From the NCBI GenBank assembly GCA_001414485.1, contig LLEY01000009.1:248001-312000 (forward strand): a DNA stretch of 64,000 nucleotides, given 5' to 3'. The DNA is from Calycina herbarum (Eukaryota; Ascomycota; Leotiomycetes; Helotiales; Pezizellaceae). This document shows positions 33,126-45,299 of the stretch, in pieces. The translations under genes and the position numbers were made by a program. The notes under the pieces were generated by a model, which did no database searches, was not told where the DNA came from, and saw nothing but the letters and a program-made list of their open reading frames with translations. The first letter of the stretch is position 1, and each line of letters opens with the position of its first letter.

Positions 33126-33992
33126 TTATCCTCGGCTACAAACACAACCAAGTTCATTTGCCCGTCGTGTCCATTGTCTCCTGCACAACCAGCAAAACTC
33201 GCCCTTGCAGTTCTTGCAAGTCATATCTACAGTCTCTGAATCAGTATACATTTTTAGAAGTATCAGAGAAATAAAATGAGTAAGAGTTCGCAGGAACTAC
33301 CCAAAGACATTAAGTCGGGGAAACTGGGTACTTACGATCACAACCGCCACTTTTTGTAATCCAAGCTCTGCAACTAGGGCACCTTTTGGTTTTCCGGTCG
33401 GCTTTAAGGTGGTTGAGTGATAGTCTTTCCTCCTTCTCACGAACCAATACCTTCTTTTGATTTTTCGAGTCTTTGTCGTATTGATTGCAAGTCTTTCCAT
33501 GATGCCAATCAGTTCGGTGCTTGAGACAGCTGACTTTGGAGCAGCCAATACAGTAGAACTTGTGTGGTTTGCTTTCCCGAGGAACATGAAGTTGGCCGGA
33601 TCCGCAATTTGCTGGGCACCAGATGAATTCTTTCATGCCCGCAAGTGCCGTCTTAAGTCCTCGGTCGGTGTACCTTCGCGTACGTTAGTTCCAATCCGTA
33701 AATATTTTCATCGAAGAGATAAGAGTATATACTTCTCAAATTGATCCCGAGTACAGAGGATTTCAAAATCAAAAGGTGCCAAATTAGCTGGGCATGCCAT
33801 ACATGTTACTGAAGTTAATTCGGCCCCCTCGATCTTAGTGTTTAACCATTGTCTGACACAACCCAAACATGCGTTCGCCGAGTGCTCACAGGTTGTCGTT
33901 ATGTCTGGAAATTTAGAGCGACGGTTGGTACAAATATCGCAGGTTCGTAGGTTTCCTCCTCTCCTCCCTTCCCTAAATCCCTTTCTCGACAT
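33126..33992 (-). CDS. Small RING-IBR-RING (RBR) E3 ubiquitin ligase-like protein
   Basis: Three exons, 33992-33733, 33673-33336 and 33226-33126, 232 aa. RING1 is TCDICTNRRS...TTCEHSANACLGC...TCMACPANL. The IBR is WCPANCGSGQLH...FYCIGCSKVSCLKH...DWHHGKTC. RING2 is [31 protein letters not shown], assembled across intron 2, with the expected catalytic Cys in GGC. RBR enzymes accept ubiquitin on that Cys and then transfer it. The protein is very short, with only the RBR core. Exon 2 is 338 nt, exactly as in the related genes at 34743 and 49894. Partner E2 unknown. Confidence 0.85.
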
Positions 33993-34742
33993 GTATATGG
34001 TGCTTGGTTGTGGTGCAATATCCGATCAGTTTGGTGTCGGTTGAGAGTAATATGACAATTGATCTCTCAGTAGCGTGGATAAAAAATGATGTTGACAAGA
34101 TGGTGGACGTCAGCGGGACACTTTGAGGGTTACAGTTATTTAAGTATTTGATCTTCCATCATGGACATACGACAATTGTCCAGACCTGCTCACTAACAGT
34201 GCTTCACCGGTCTATTGCCCATGAGAGTATAAGCAAAAGCTCTAACCAAAGGCAGGGCAGTAAGCCAATCTTCATGTGAATTCAAAAAAGAAACCCCGAG
34301 CTTTTAGAGTACGCCATCTATTCTCATTCCTCCAAGTGCTAATCACGGGTGAACATACCAAAGGCATTTAAACACCCATAGGCCGGCACTTGAAATTCCA
34401 TGGACGTTCCAGAGCTATGTAGTAGAAGACTCCATTCCTTTTTGATATCTTATAGAAGACTATATCCTAGAGTATTGGTCTATAGAACATTCCACTCGAC
34501 TTCTAGAAACGTGATTTCGGAGTAGAAAACCCTATAAATCCGCCTAGAGCAATACTTGAAAAATCACGACTAAATTATTCGGCAGCACGAAGGCACATGG
34601 GAGGGAAATTCGTTTCACGTAACGAATAGTGAAGAAGTAGAAGGGGAAAATATTATCAATTAAATGAGCTACGACCCCCCTCATCGCGAAAAATTTAACG
34701 CAGCTATGAAGTGAGTGCGGGGTACTATCATGAGTGAGCTTA
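33993..34742. other. Intergenic, no gene
   Basis: 750 bp without an open frame of note. Several short TAGAAGACT/TATAGAACAT-like near-repeats lie at 34425-34500. Confidence 0.45.
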
Positions 34743-35531
34743 TCAGTAACAACGGCGTCTTCCCCTCGAGAGCCTGCATTTCCAGCAAAAGTACTTGTTA
34801 CAGCTTTTGTAAGTCATATCTGCAGAATCCAAGAATCAGTATGCTTCATTGGTTATCCTCCAGGAGTAAAATTTGTAAATGCTCACCGTTACATCCACCT
34901 GTCTTCGTAATCCAAGCTTTACAGTAAGGACACCTTTTTGTCTTCAGTTCTTTTTCAAGTAGGTCGAGTGTGAGTCTTTCAAATTTCTCATGATCCTTTG
35001 TTTTCTTCAATTCCTCGTCGTATTGCGCGCACGTCTTTCCATAATGCCACTCAGTTTCGCCATGGTGGTTCAGACAGCTCACTCTCGCGCATCCAGTGTA
35101 GCAAAACTTGAATGGTTCCTTGAACGGGCTAGCCTGGAACTGGCCAGATTCGCAATTTCTAAAAGGACACCAGTGAAAATCTTTCTTGCCCGTAAGTAAA
35201 ATCTTAAGCCCCAATTCGCAATATCTTGTAATAAATTAATTGATATCAAAGATTGTCCGCAAGGGAGTGGAGACAAGAATACATACCTATTAAATTGCCT
35301 TCGGGTACAAGGCCTGTTAAAATCCACAGTCGTCAGACTAACTGGGCATGCCAAACAGGTGACGGAAAGTTGATTTTCGTTTATTTTGATTTGCAACCAT
35401 CTGAAGACACAATCTGAGCAAACTATTGGTTCGTGTTTGCAAGTGGTCGTTATGGCTGGAAATGTTGAAAGGATATTGGCGCAGATAGCGCAGGTCTTTT
35501 CGGTTTTCCACGACCATCCCCATAAACATTC
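34743..35531 (-). pseudogene. Second RBR gene copy, probably degraded
   Basis: Exon structure is the same as its neighbour (exon 1 to 35287, exon 2 35224-34887 of 338 nt, exon 3 34819-34743). RING1 TCAICANILS...TTCKHEPIVCSDC, the IBR and GGC are readable. Two defects are visible. In RING2 a zinc-ligand Cys is Tyr (GGCNDMTYKSC instead of [11 protein letters not shown]). The RING1 frame has no ATG after an upstream TGA at 35534-35532; the only ATGs are in another frame within a CATAACCATA-type tandem repeat. An upstream exon could rescue the start, but I cannot find one. Confidence 0.65.
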
Positions 35532-35575
35532 TCATAACCATACACATAACCATACACATAGTTCTAACAACCATG
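35515..35575. repeat. CATAACCATACA-type tandem repeat at the 5' end of the RBR copy
   Basis: Repeating ATAACCATACAC units on the plus strand (best at 35534-35561) encode Met/Val/Cys-rich frames on the minus strand. This is the place where the RING1 frame loses its start codon. Confidence 0.75.
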
Positions 35576-35789
35576 CAAATAACAATATAAATAGCAATTC
35601 AAACACGACGCCTCTCCACATCTCTCTTGTAAATGTATGCCGTGCTATAACTTTGCTCTAGTTCTGGGAGATGTTTGTTAAACAAAATATGGGAGTCGAT
35701 ATTGAGTGGGCTTTTTTCAATAAACGTGAGAGTGGACGAATATTTATATTCTTTCGAAGCACGATGTGCCCGAAACATAACTACAAAAC

Positions 35790-35874
35790 TTCGATTCACG
35801 ACCCATTTGGGCTGTTCCAGACATGATACTTTACCACATCTCACAAAGAAATTATATTGTAAAAGACTCTTCAT
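35790..35874 (-). pseudogene. Relic of a third RBR gene (IBR fragment)
   Basis: A short minus-strand stretch reads FFVRCGKVSCLEQPKW, matching FYCIGCSKVSCLKHRTDW of the intact gene at 33126. Nothing else of the domain is preserved around it. Confidence 0.55.
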
Positions 35875-36075
35875 TTGACTCAAAAACAGACCTCTGTCTA
35901 TCCATGTTTCAATTCCACAAGTACTAACTACGCAGAGTAAGGCCATGTTTAAACAGCTTGATCACCTGATGCACCAACCAAAGGCGTAAATTGACTAGTA
36001 ACCCAAGATATTTTTATCCTTTCCCTTCTGCAAAGTCCAACCAATGCCGTACAACCATTATCTTCCTCGCTTAAT

Positions 36076-37497
36076 TCATCCACCTCCGCCGGAACAGCAT
36101 ATGCGTTTTGCCACAGAATAATAGTCTGTAGACCTGGCTAAGACCTCTTTTATTGACCACAATTTCGCCAAGAATATCACCGATTCCATCAGACGAAGAT
36201 TTAATCTCCGTTCTTGGGTGGGGTCTGTTGAAAAATAACTTTCGCGTGCATACCCAGGTGGAAGCTCAAGTTGCAAGTTGACAAGGGCCGGAGGTAGAAG
36301 CTCGCTTAGGAGAGGGAATGGGCTCCCAAACAGGCCTTTCATTTCTTCGCTCTTGAATATTATCTTCCTTGGGATGAAATTAAACGGTACTCCCAGATTG
36401 GTCAATTGAGAAAACCCCGGGAGGCTGGTGAGTTGCAAAGAATTGCACAACAGGCAATCCGCTTCGCCATATACGAACATCTCCTTGAGAGTCTCTTGTT
36501 GGGGTTGGAGAACCCAGCTGATGCCACCAGAAAAGTAACGTTGACGCAGGGTTCCCCTATCGTCCAAGGTAATTTCGTAATTGAAGCATTTCAGAGCCTT
36601 TATCCATTTAAGAAGGTCCCTTAACCCCGACTTTACATAAATGCAGTTTTTGAGGGAGAGAGGTGATATTAGAGTGAAAGGGGAAACTCATGCAATTTGA
36701 TCCTTCCACTAACGACCACCATGACCGGATACCAACCAAGGTGAGAATCCTAAGGTTGGGTAAACGGAAAAGAGAATGCATCTTTTCGTTGTCACAATCG
36801 GCGATGAGGTGCTGGAGCCTTCTATGCGTTGTCTTTCTAGAACCTCGATCTCCAATGAGGTGATGTTCATGATGTCGCCGCTCCAGGGGTCGTGATCTTC
36901 CAAAGAGCGTGTGCAATGAAGGTGTCTGAGAGACGCCGATAATAGTCTGATGACATTGTCGATTCTTTCATCGTGACTTGGTAACCGAGACTCAAGACTG
37001 GCACCGATAACGTGTGATTGCAGAGTCTCATTTTCCGAGATTGCGAAGAAGGAAGCAAGATGAAATATGCGTTTATCATGACGAGGGATGCGCTCCAAAT
37101 CGTCGGAACAACTCCAACGTAAACGTTCCTGTGTCGACTAGAAAATGGGAGAGTCAGTTCTTTCATATCTAGAAATAGCTCAGGAGTCGGAAGAAGATGA
37201 TGCTGGGGTTTAGAATGATCCAGGAATGAGTTAACAGCGATTCAAGAGAAACGGAAAAGTGGGAGAATGATGTCTTGCCTACATCTGGGAACTAGGTATG
37301 GTCATACACCAACTGTAAACTTCCTCTCCATCCTCAAGATCCTTATTCTCCCATAAATGAACGTATTGGTAAAGTAGAGGCGTGGAGCAGCGATTTAATT
37401 TCTTGGAGACCTTGGCGAGCGCCGCGAGAGACTCAGCAGGCGTGTATTGAGCAATGCAAGTTACGATCTCTTCAGGCAAACTTTCAAAGTTTGCCAT
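36076..37497 (-). pseudogene. F-box/LRR-like gene, probably frameshifted
   Basis: Exon 1 from the ATG at 37497 encodes a clear F-box: MANFESLPEEIVTCIAQYTP, then AALAKVSKKLNRCSTPLLYQ. An intron probably ends at TTTTCTAG near 37142. The following LRR-like part needs three pieces. The frame used at about 37140-36850 (ASLRHLHCTRSLEDHDPWSG) gives way to another at about 36830-36665 (LPNLRILTLVGIRSWW). It then returns to the first frame to the stop at 36076 (SLQLTSLPGFSQLTNLGV). Two compensating indels fit best; unrecognised introns are the alternative. F-box proteins recruit substrates to SCF ubiquitin ligases. Confidence 0.55.
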
Positions 37498-37953
37498 GTC
37501 CTGATGCCCAGCGCACTTCGCTGTAAAATGCGCCGATACCCCTGGAGACATCCAAGCCCCGAATTACAGGCTCGTAGTCCATTAAAACACAGCGCACAAG
37601 CCCGAAGTCTCTCCACTGATGGACTACGTTCTGATTTCAAGTTCTATCTTCTGAATTTCCATCTACACGAAAAATAGGTAACTAATGGTACAACATATCT
37701 ACAATTCCCCTCCCAACCTCCACCAAATCAAATACCATCTTCCCAGCTCACTGCTCACTGCTCATTCAAAGAGCCTATGTAAACAGTCCATCCCCAGCCC
37801 CGTTGCCATCCCCATCCACAATTAAATCTCAAACTTTTGCACAAATCCACAAAGCCAGAAACCAAACACCAAACGCCAACTCAAACCCCCAGTTTCCTAT
37901 AATCCTACAGATTTCCATTATCCTCGTCGACTCCCCTTGCCAACGCACCCACC
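37498..37953. other. Intergenic, C-rich on the plus strand
   Basis: Between a minus-strand 5' end and the 3' end of the next gene. Pyrimidine-rich with no gene. Confidence 0.5.
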
Positions 37954-40900
37954 CTACAACAAATCAATCTTCCCCAAACTCCCCTTCCTCTTGTCAATCC
38001 CCCAATTCCCCGTTCGCACCTGGCCCAGACGACCCCGAAGAGTCGCATAACCAACCCCAAGAGCGCCCCCAGGAACAGTGATATTGTCCCACTCACTCCT
38101 CGCCTCGCCACCCCATTCCTCAAGCGGTTCCTCCAGTTCACCCTCCCCATCACCCTCAATCACAGATTTAGCATCAAATTCTTGCTGCTGCTGCTCCTGC
38201 TCCAACATCCTCATCCTCTCAACAAAATCATCAACCACCTCCCTGCTCTCCAAAAGCCCCACCATAGTCCTCTCCCCATAATTATCCTCCCCACAATCAC
38301 AATCGCAACCACCAGGGCACTCCGTACTCCCCCCATCATGGTAGCTCCTCAAACACCCCTCATGAGTTACACACCCACAACTCAAACAAGGGGAAAAAAG
38401 AGCAGGGACAGGTTCAAGACAAATAATACACCGGAGTTGTCGTTGAATAGTTTTACAGCGTTCGCATCTCCCAATCGCGCCCCCGGAACTCAATGGTTCG
38501 AGGCGGATTTCGTGTTTAAGACAGTAGCCACTTACGTCTAGACCTTGATAATGGTCGGAGGCTGGGAGATGTGGGTGGGAGGATTCTTTCTTGCCGAGGA
38601 ACATTGGTGAGGGGGGTGGTGGTACTGGGTCGTGGAGTGAGGTATGAGTATGGTTCGATAAGATTGATGTCGCATATGTTTTGCCAACAGTAACTTCCGG
38701 TTCAGCAGAAAAGATCTCTTTGAGTCCATTGAACTTCAGAACCTCCAATCGTGCAAGCGGATGACCCCACAAGAACAGAAGCTCGGCATATGCCAATCGA
38801 TAGTTGGTGTAGTAGGAGGAGTGACTGGTTTCAAGTAGACCAGAGCTGATACAACCTTCATCATCAAACGCATTTTGATTTTCCATCGTCAGGGTAATTC
38901 CAGTGCAGATAGTAGGCCTCCAATCGTCATCATCATCCTCGTCGTCAGAATACGAGATGATTTCTGGGAGAGGCTGCTCCTTCACGCTACCAAGTACAGT
39001 AGTATTTCCCCATGTTACATTTGGTGCCAGCGAATTGATCATATTTTCTACCGGGCTTGGACGTTTACGACTCGGTGGTGGGTTGGGGGGAGATGAGGAT
39101 GCTGTGATTGAGAATGGCCGAGAAAGGTTCGAAATCGCCGCGAAACTGGAGGCCAGTCCCGAATTGGCACGACGGAAGTTTCGTGGATTATCTGGAGATG
39201 TTGATAGACTTTGAGTATGGTTCGGATGTGGAGTGTGGTTTAGATATTCTTGGCTCCCGCGATTGGAGTGAAGTGGTGGCGTCTCGCCACATGAGTACGA
39301 TGCTGAAGCAGGATCACTACCCCAGGGTCCACTTGAAGATCCCACAGAGCCATACAACCCAGAGGGGGTTTGAGATAACTTTGGTGTTGAGACTACCGAG
39401 TTGATTGGCTTCTTGAGGTATTTGCTCCATGCGGCGGCGTCGGTTGGGAAATAATCCAGAGAGAATGCCGGGGTCTTCATGGAAAGGGGCGTTTGAGGCT
39501 GTGTCATGTTTGAATCTGAGTGAGTAATTCCTTCTGTCGAGATTGGTTCATTGAAAACACAAGATAACATAGCCAACATTTGAATATCCGCAATTCTCTC
39601 GAAGTGAGCAATCAAATCACTGATGAGAGGCTTTGCAAGTGGGCTATGACCCCATTTCACGCGACCTGATAACCTGCTTGGCCGACCTTGAGCATCATAA
39701 GATACATCAACGCCACTATCAGAACCACTGTCGCTCCGACGTCGTTTTATTGCGTCCTTTGCAATGACCAGTATTGGCTCTCCACGATGAGATTGCTCCA
39801 ATTGTTCCAGGGGAACTTCATTATGCAAAAGGATTGAAGCATATCTCCAGACATCGGCAAGATCTGGAAACCCATATTTTCCTGCGACAGTCGCATTATG
39901 CTCACAAACATCTGGTCCATCTCCAAAAATAGCATAGTTCTCAGCAAGAACCATTTTGGCCGGAAGGAGATCAGATATTTGATGAATAGATAAAAGATTC
40001 TTGGGCTTTGAAGAACGATTCCTGCCGCCAATACCAGTGCCGGTACCTGTACCAGTTCCAGTTCCTGCCGCACTGGACCTTTGAGAAAGAACAGTAGGAG
40101 AACCTGCCCTCCATCTACCACGTCCTGACGCACTTCGGAGGTAATCCAGAGGGAATCTTCTGGGCCCCACGCGGTAATGTGAGGAATCTGAGTCACTCGA
40201 AGAAGAGACATCCGAATCATCAGACACATCCGAATCAGTTTTGCTCTCCGAGGCAAGCGATATAGCGTTGATTCTTGGAATTGGTGAGGTGTTATTGTTC
40301 AGACGACCGAAAGTCTCAAAACTTGGCTCTCCCCTCGAACGAGCTTTGCTTGCTTGAATCGTCTCTAAAAGGGACTTGACCTTATCTTCCTTGGGAGGGA
40401 AGAAACATACAAGTTTTCCGTTGGCACAAAATCGAGCACCACAATATCTCGGTAATGGGACATTGGCATTCCGGTTCATGGGCGCAAGCATATCTCTCGA
40501 ATCGAGCTCCTGAGACATCATGGCTGAAGCACCAGCAGGTATATCGGGCTCTTCGTCGTCACTAGAACTTTCATCGGCAAGAGCCCCAAGATCGTCATCA
40601 GATTCCCCGCCATCGTTAAAGAAAGTAGTGCTTGCTTCGAGATCCACCTCACCCAACAAATAACAAAGCGTAGCCTCTAGACAGCCTTGCCGACGTGCCA
40701 CAAACCCCGCGGCGATTTGGTGTACCTCTCGTTTCAACTTATGGTGAACTTCGTCCGACATAAGTGACGTCTTTCCTAGTACGAAAGTGGGCGCTTTGGT
40801 TTCTGGATACTGATCCGGCAATGTTATCGTGACCTTGATAAATATGGCCGCGCCATCTTCTCCCCATGGACCATTCATCGAGACTTCGAGCATTCGTTTG

Positions 40901-42512
40901 TCCATATTTACATCATCAAATGAAATTTTGGGAAGCTGGGTATCGAGACGAACAAGCTCTTCTTGCAAAGTCTCTGGCGAATCCCAATCCCCGTCATCTT
41001 CAAAGTCCGGGCTTAATTCTGGGCTGAGTAGGGAAAACCGCCTGGAAGGCCTTCGTTGCTGGTCACTTCCTTTGTGTAGCTTAGTAAACTTAATGCCACT
41101 CATCCACCCTATTTGCTTTTGATTCTGATCCTCTGATTTATTTGATCTTTCTTTTGCATTGGCTCCCGAACTTCGGATCAACATGTGTTTTTTCGTGCCG
41201 CGTGGGAGATTTATCTTTTTCATTGACGTAGTTGCCATAGCACTGACTTTAAGGCCAGAACTGCCGGGCCTTGGTCCAGTCATTGACATATTCTTCTTCT
41301 CGGGCGGAGCATTCTCAACAGCACGAAATGTTTTATATACAGCTCCTTTTCGTGTGAAATTGAGTTTCTTGTGGACTTGAGAGCCTTTGGCGAAGCCAAC
41401 ATTCTCAAGTATTTTGGGATCTACATGCTGTAGTCGGAGTTGATTATCTTCACCCCACGAAACCAATTGAAATTCCCGATTGTCGACTCCCTCCTCAGTA
41501 ATACCGCCCCGGTTTCTCCAGAGAAATTCCTTGACTTTTTGATTGCCATGACCAGGAAAGGTGGCAACTGGTGGTACGGCAGTCCCAGAAGTCTGTTCGT
41601 TTTTGCGACGATCATACAAATGCAGCTCTCCCGGCGCATCTTGGGGCATGGCCAACAATCCATAGCCAAATGGGGTATATCGAGCTCTCCAAACGGGAAA
41701 GTCGGTCTTGATAATTCGTTCGGGTTCATCGAGTTCATTACTGTAGTCCCAGAGTTTGATGCTTCTATCTAAAGAGCAGGTTGCAACCCCAGTGGTCATA
41801 GTCCGATTCCAATCTACCCCATAAATCTTTGATTCGTGTGCATTAATCGATCTCATAGGTACAGCTCCCTTTCGTTCATCCCAAATCCTCAACCACCGGT
41901 CATGAGAGGAAGCCAGTATATGTGGATCCTGCCTATTCCATTTGACTTGGGTGGCACCGGCAAACCAATCACAAAATGTGAGCACGGGTTGCCTTGGTCG
42001 ACGAAGATCCCAACAATGCACATATCCATCCACGGCGCATGTGGCCAAAATATCCGGGTGGTGGGCAGAGAAGTTGATATCTGTAATAGCTCTCGTGTGG
42101 CCGTGAAGGGTATGCTCAATCGCGCCATGGGAAGTATCCTCCTGCATATTCAAGTTCCACACCAATGCCTTTTGATTTGCCGTACTCACGACCCAATAGT
42201 CGCGAACTGCGAATGGAGACCATTGCACATCGGCCACCAGCCAAGGGAGGCCGTGTCGAAGATGCCGGGGAGGGTTCAGCGGAGAATCGAGATCGATAAC
42301 ATCGAGTCCATCGGTGCTATGGCAATCATTAGAACTCTGGATGGCAATGTATAGGAAGAGTAGACGAACGAAGCCAGAGCAATATCCCTCCCAGAGGGAG
42401 AGATTGAAGCCGATCCAACCTTGCGTTCGACATGAATAGAGACATCTGCTTCAAAAGTACTACTTTCCAAGCCAGACCTGGTGGTCTTCCCTTTGCGCGA
42501 CTCTTCCATCAT
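37954..42512 (-). CDS. WDR59/Mtc5 (Sea3) homologue, GATOR2/SEACAT subunit
   Basis: Two exons, 42512-42370 and 42316-37954, 1501 aa. The short N-terminal exon is joined by a 53-nt intron (GTTCGT to CATAG). Domain order is as in WDR59. A WD40 propeller spans about residues 40-390 (GHTRAITDINFSAHHPDILA, CWDLRRP, IRLW-like repeats). An RWD domain is at about 495-600 (LPDQYPETKAPTFVLG). A long disordered region includes an Asp/Ser tract at about 740-765. A C-terminal RING-type zinc domain is at about 1313-1391 (CIICLEPV...SCGCVTHEGCL...ECPGGCDCDCG). GATOR2/SEACAT signals amino-acid sufficiency to TORC1 at the vacuole. The single large exon and conserved ends support an intact gene. The first exon's ATG (an MM pair) is inferred. 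Confidence 0.92.
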
Positions 42513-43299
42513 TAACAAGTCGGTGCTTTCGCATCATTTTCTGGCAAACCGATCTTGGGGAAGGGTGTTTGCGACTCGACTCTTGGTGCAAACTAGAGGG
42601 GTTATCTCGCCATGATGATTTTGGTGATGGGGTAATCTTGCCGCCTATTTGCTATGTATTGTGACAAGTGAATAGGCAAAGCAGTGATGAGGCAAGTATA
42701 AGAGAGTGAGTGGTGTAGGTGGTGAAGCTTTCCGAGCACCTGGAGGTCTCTTGCCACCCCCCCCCCCCTGTCTCCCACTTTTAGCGCGCTCACTGCGGGA
42801 CCTGCCGTCGACTCTTTTTGGTGAGAGAGCCGTGAGAGCCTCGCCCAGTCTGAATTGCCTTGCATGGTGCATCTTACAGTTAAACAGGCGCAGAAGAAGA
42901 TTGAATCTCGAGTGCAACAGTGGTCGCACCTTCTCTCTACTATACCTTGACTTGGATCCAAATAATCCTCGATTAGTTCCAGTTCCAGTCATATCGTGAA
43001 TGAAATGAGCCCGTGTTTCCGATCTGATTGAGACGTCCCTCCCTCGCAAACTCGCAAAGGCAAAGCCTCACCTCAATTCACCCCGCCTTATCTTCATTCT
43101 CTAATCGCCCGCAACGCCAGAACAGAACAAGTACACGTACATGCACGCGTTTGCTCAAACTCCAAACATATCTACATACTCGACCTCGACTTGAATCTCG
43201 AAACACCACAACCATCCTCGTCAACTCTCGAAGCCCAACTTCTGCACGAACCCGACATCAACCTGCCGCAGATACCGCGCACCCCACCAGCACCAAAAG
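42513..43299. other. Divergent promoter region of WDR59 and UBC13 genes
   Basis: About 790 bp with a poly-C run (about 42757-42768) and pyrimidine-rich tracts before the UBC13 start. Overlapping short frames are Arg/Ser-rich and unlikely to be coding. Confidence 0.5.
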
Positions 43300-43949
43300 A
43301 TGGCGTTGCCGAAAAGAATCATCAAGGAGACCGAGAGGTTGATGGCAGAGCCGTGAGTTGCTAAAGAACCTGCTGATGGTCTGCATACTAATAACGGTCT
43401 TTCCTAGTGTTCCTGGCATTTCAGCCGTTCCTCACGAAGACAACCTGCGCTATTTCGATGTCTCGATCCACGGGCCAACCCAATCTCCATACGAAGGTCA
43501 GCCTCGACCCCTCCATGCCATACCATACCATACCATACTGTTCGTGGCCTGTCTAACATGAAATATAGGTGGGATCTTCAAACTCGAGCTGTTTCTGCCA
43601 GATGACTATCCTATGACGCCTCCCAAGATCAGGTTCTTGACCAAAATTTACCACCCAAATATCGACAAGCTAGGCCGCATATGTCTTGATGTGCTCAAGA
43701 GTAAGTGTCACTTCTTAGCGGTCGTGTTTTCGTCTCTCGCACTTCGGTATTTGCTAACAAGGCTATCTCACAGGCAACTGGTCTCCCGCCCTTCAAATCC
43801 GCACTATCCTCCTCTCCATTCAAGCTCTACTAGGCGCCCCGAACCCAGACGATCCATTAGCCCCCGAGGTTGCCAAAAGATGGAAGGATGATGAACAAGC
43901 TGCCATCGCAACAGCCAAGGAATGGACCCGAACCCATGCAATGACATGA
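43300..43949 (+). CDS. ubc13: Ubiquitin-conjugating enzyme E2, Ubc13
   Basis: Four exons (43300-43352, 43408-43496, 43569-43700, 43774-43949), 149 aa. The start [20 protein letters not shown] is typical. The UBC core is complete: [19 protein letters not shown], then the HPN motif and catalytic Cys in [18 protein letters not shown], then [19 protein letters not shown]. Ubc13 pairs with the inactive variant Mms2 and builds Lys63-linked ubiquitin chains in post-replication repair and signalling. Introns are 55, 72 and 73 nt with consensus ends. The usual length is about 150 residues, so the model is complete. Confidence 0.97.
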
Positions 43950-45299
43950 TGACGGAAGGAACAGGATTATGATTTTACGACCAGCGTGAGGATGTACCAA
44001 GGCGAGCGAGCTGTATGGAAGCACGCGGAACTGAATCGACTTGACATGATTTGAAAAAGGGTCGTGGTGCTCTGCCGCATATTGAAGATTCCTGACTGAT
44101 CCCCCTCTGCATTCTTTAGATAGAGGCAAGGACAAGCGAGACATTCCATTATACACTGACCTTTTCAAGAATATCGCGTGAGTTGGCTCTGTAGTTGTTT
44201 TCCAGCTGCAATCAGATGCATTGAGCTGGTTTGCTCTTGAGATAACACCATGTATTCTCTGAACGTTTTATAGTATGCCCCAATCACCCTCCTTTTGTTA
44301 ATCAGGGACCGCCTTCATTCTCTTCTCTTCTCTATTATCTCATCCTTTTGTTATACACAACGTTGTCCAATCTGCCGTCAAGATTTTTCCACATTTTCCA
44401 TCTTCTTGGGGGTTTCTAGTATTGTAAGGAAGGTGGTCTGAAAGTCTTTCTTTCCCCTTGTCCTCTTACCTTCGAGTACGGTCCTTTTTGGTGCTCTTCG
44501 TTTGCTATTTCCATTCGAGTTCACCAATCCAGCCTTTCAATCCGTTGAATATGCTGAACTTTGGTGTTTGATATTTTGGTTTCATTTCGCCATTGTCAGG
44601 TTAACACATGATGCAAGGAATAAGCACATTTCCCACATGTCAAAAACTCACTCTTCCCATTCTGAGAACATCCAGATATGTGGACTGAGTTTTGGTAACG
44701 ATGCTTGCTGCCTCGGTACAATTGGTGCGGTTCTTCGCGTCTCCCCCAACTTGGTATCGAGCTCTGCTTCCCCGACTTCCCCGCTCCCCGCCATTCGAGT
44801 CAGGCAATTGCAATTTAATTGCGTGCCCTCCCCAAGAGATGCAAGTCATACTTGGTACCAGGGATAAAAAATGTTTCTTTCCCCTCACTTTGTTCGGCAG
44901 TCGGATCTGCACCCCGGAATTTTAAAGAAGGCTTTCCCCTGGATTTTACGAAAATGATGAGAAGACGAAGTGCGGCGATCCCCACAACGGCCCTGCATAT
45001 ACTATGCGCTTCAATCAGCGTTGAGGAATGAAGTTTATCAGTTCAACCGGTGAGTAGCTTTACATGGTCAATCTCGTGCCCTGGTTTCCCCTCCATTTTT
45101 CGGGCCTTTGTGTTGGTTATGGTGCTGGGGTCGATGATATCGACGTGATGTATTTCTGTGTAAGAAGTCGGGGTTGGAGCGGGGTTATGGAGGGGAGCTT
45201 GGGTGAGTGAAGGGATCTGGTATATAAGCTCTTTCTCGCCGGGAAATCGAGGGAGTTGATTTGATTCAGCATCCTCGTTCGATCTTAACGAGAGCCATC
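43950..45299. other. Intergenic, UBC13 3' region and GH51 promoter
   Basis: 1.35 kb with no supportable gene. Short frames near 44502-44925 have no domain. A TATATAAGC element at about 45220-45229 lies about 75 bp before the GH51 start and is a likely TATA box. Confidence 0.5.

Noticed and set aside
11838..33992. Idea that the two methyltransferases, the transporter and the FAD oxidoreductase form a secondary-metabolite cluster
   Set aside because: No backbone enzyme (PKS, NRPS, terpene cyclase) or pathway regulator lies between them, and they are interspersed with unrelated genes.
39747..40256. 169-codon minus-strand frame inside the WDR59 gene
   Set aside because: Shadow of the 1.4-kb-codon WDR59 exon in another frame.
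42706..43342. Arg/Pro/Ser-rich frames upstream of and across the UBC13 start
   Set aside because: They overlap UBC13 exon 1 in another frame and derive from pyrimidine-rich promoter DNA.
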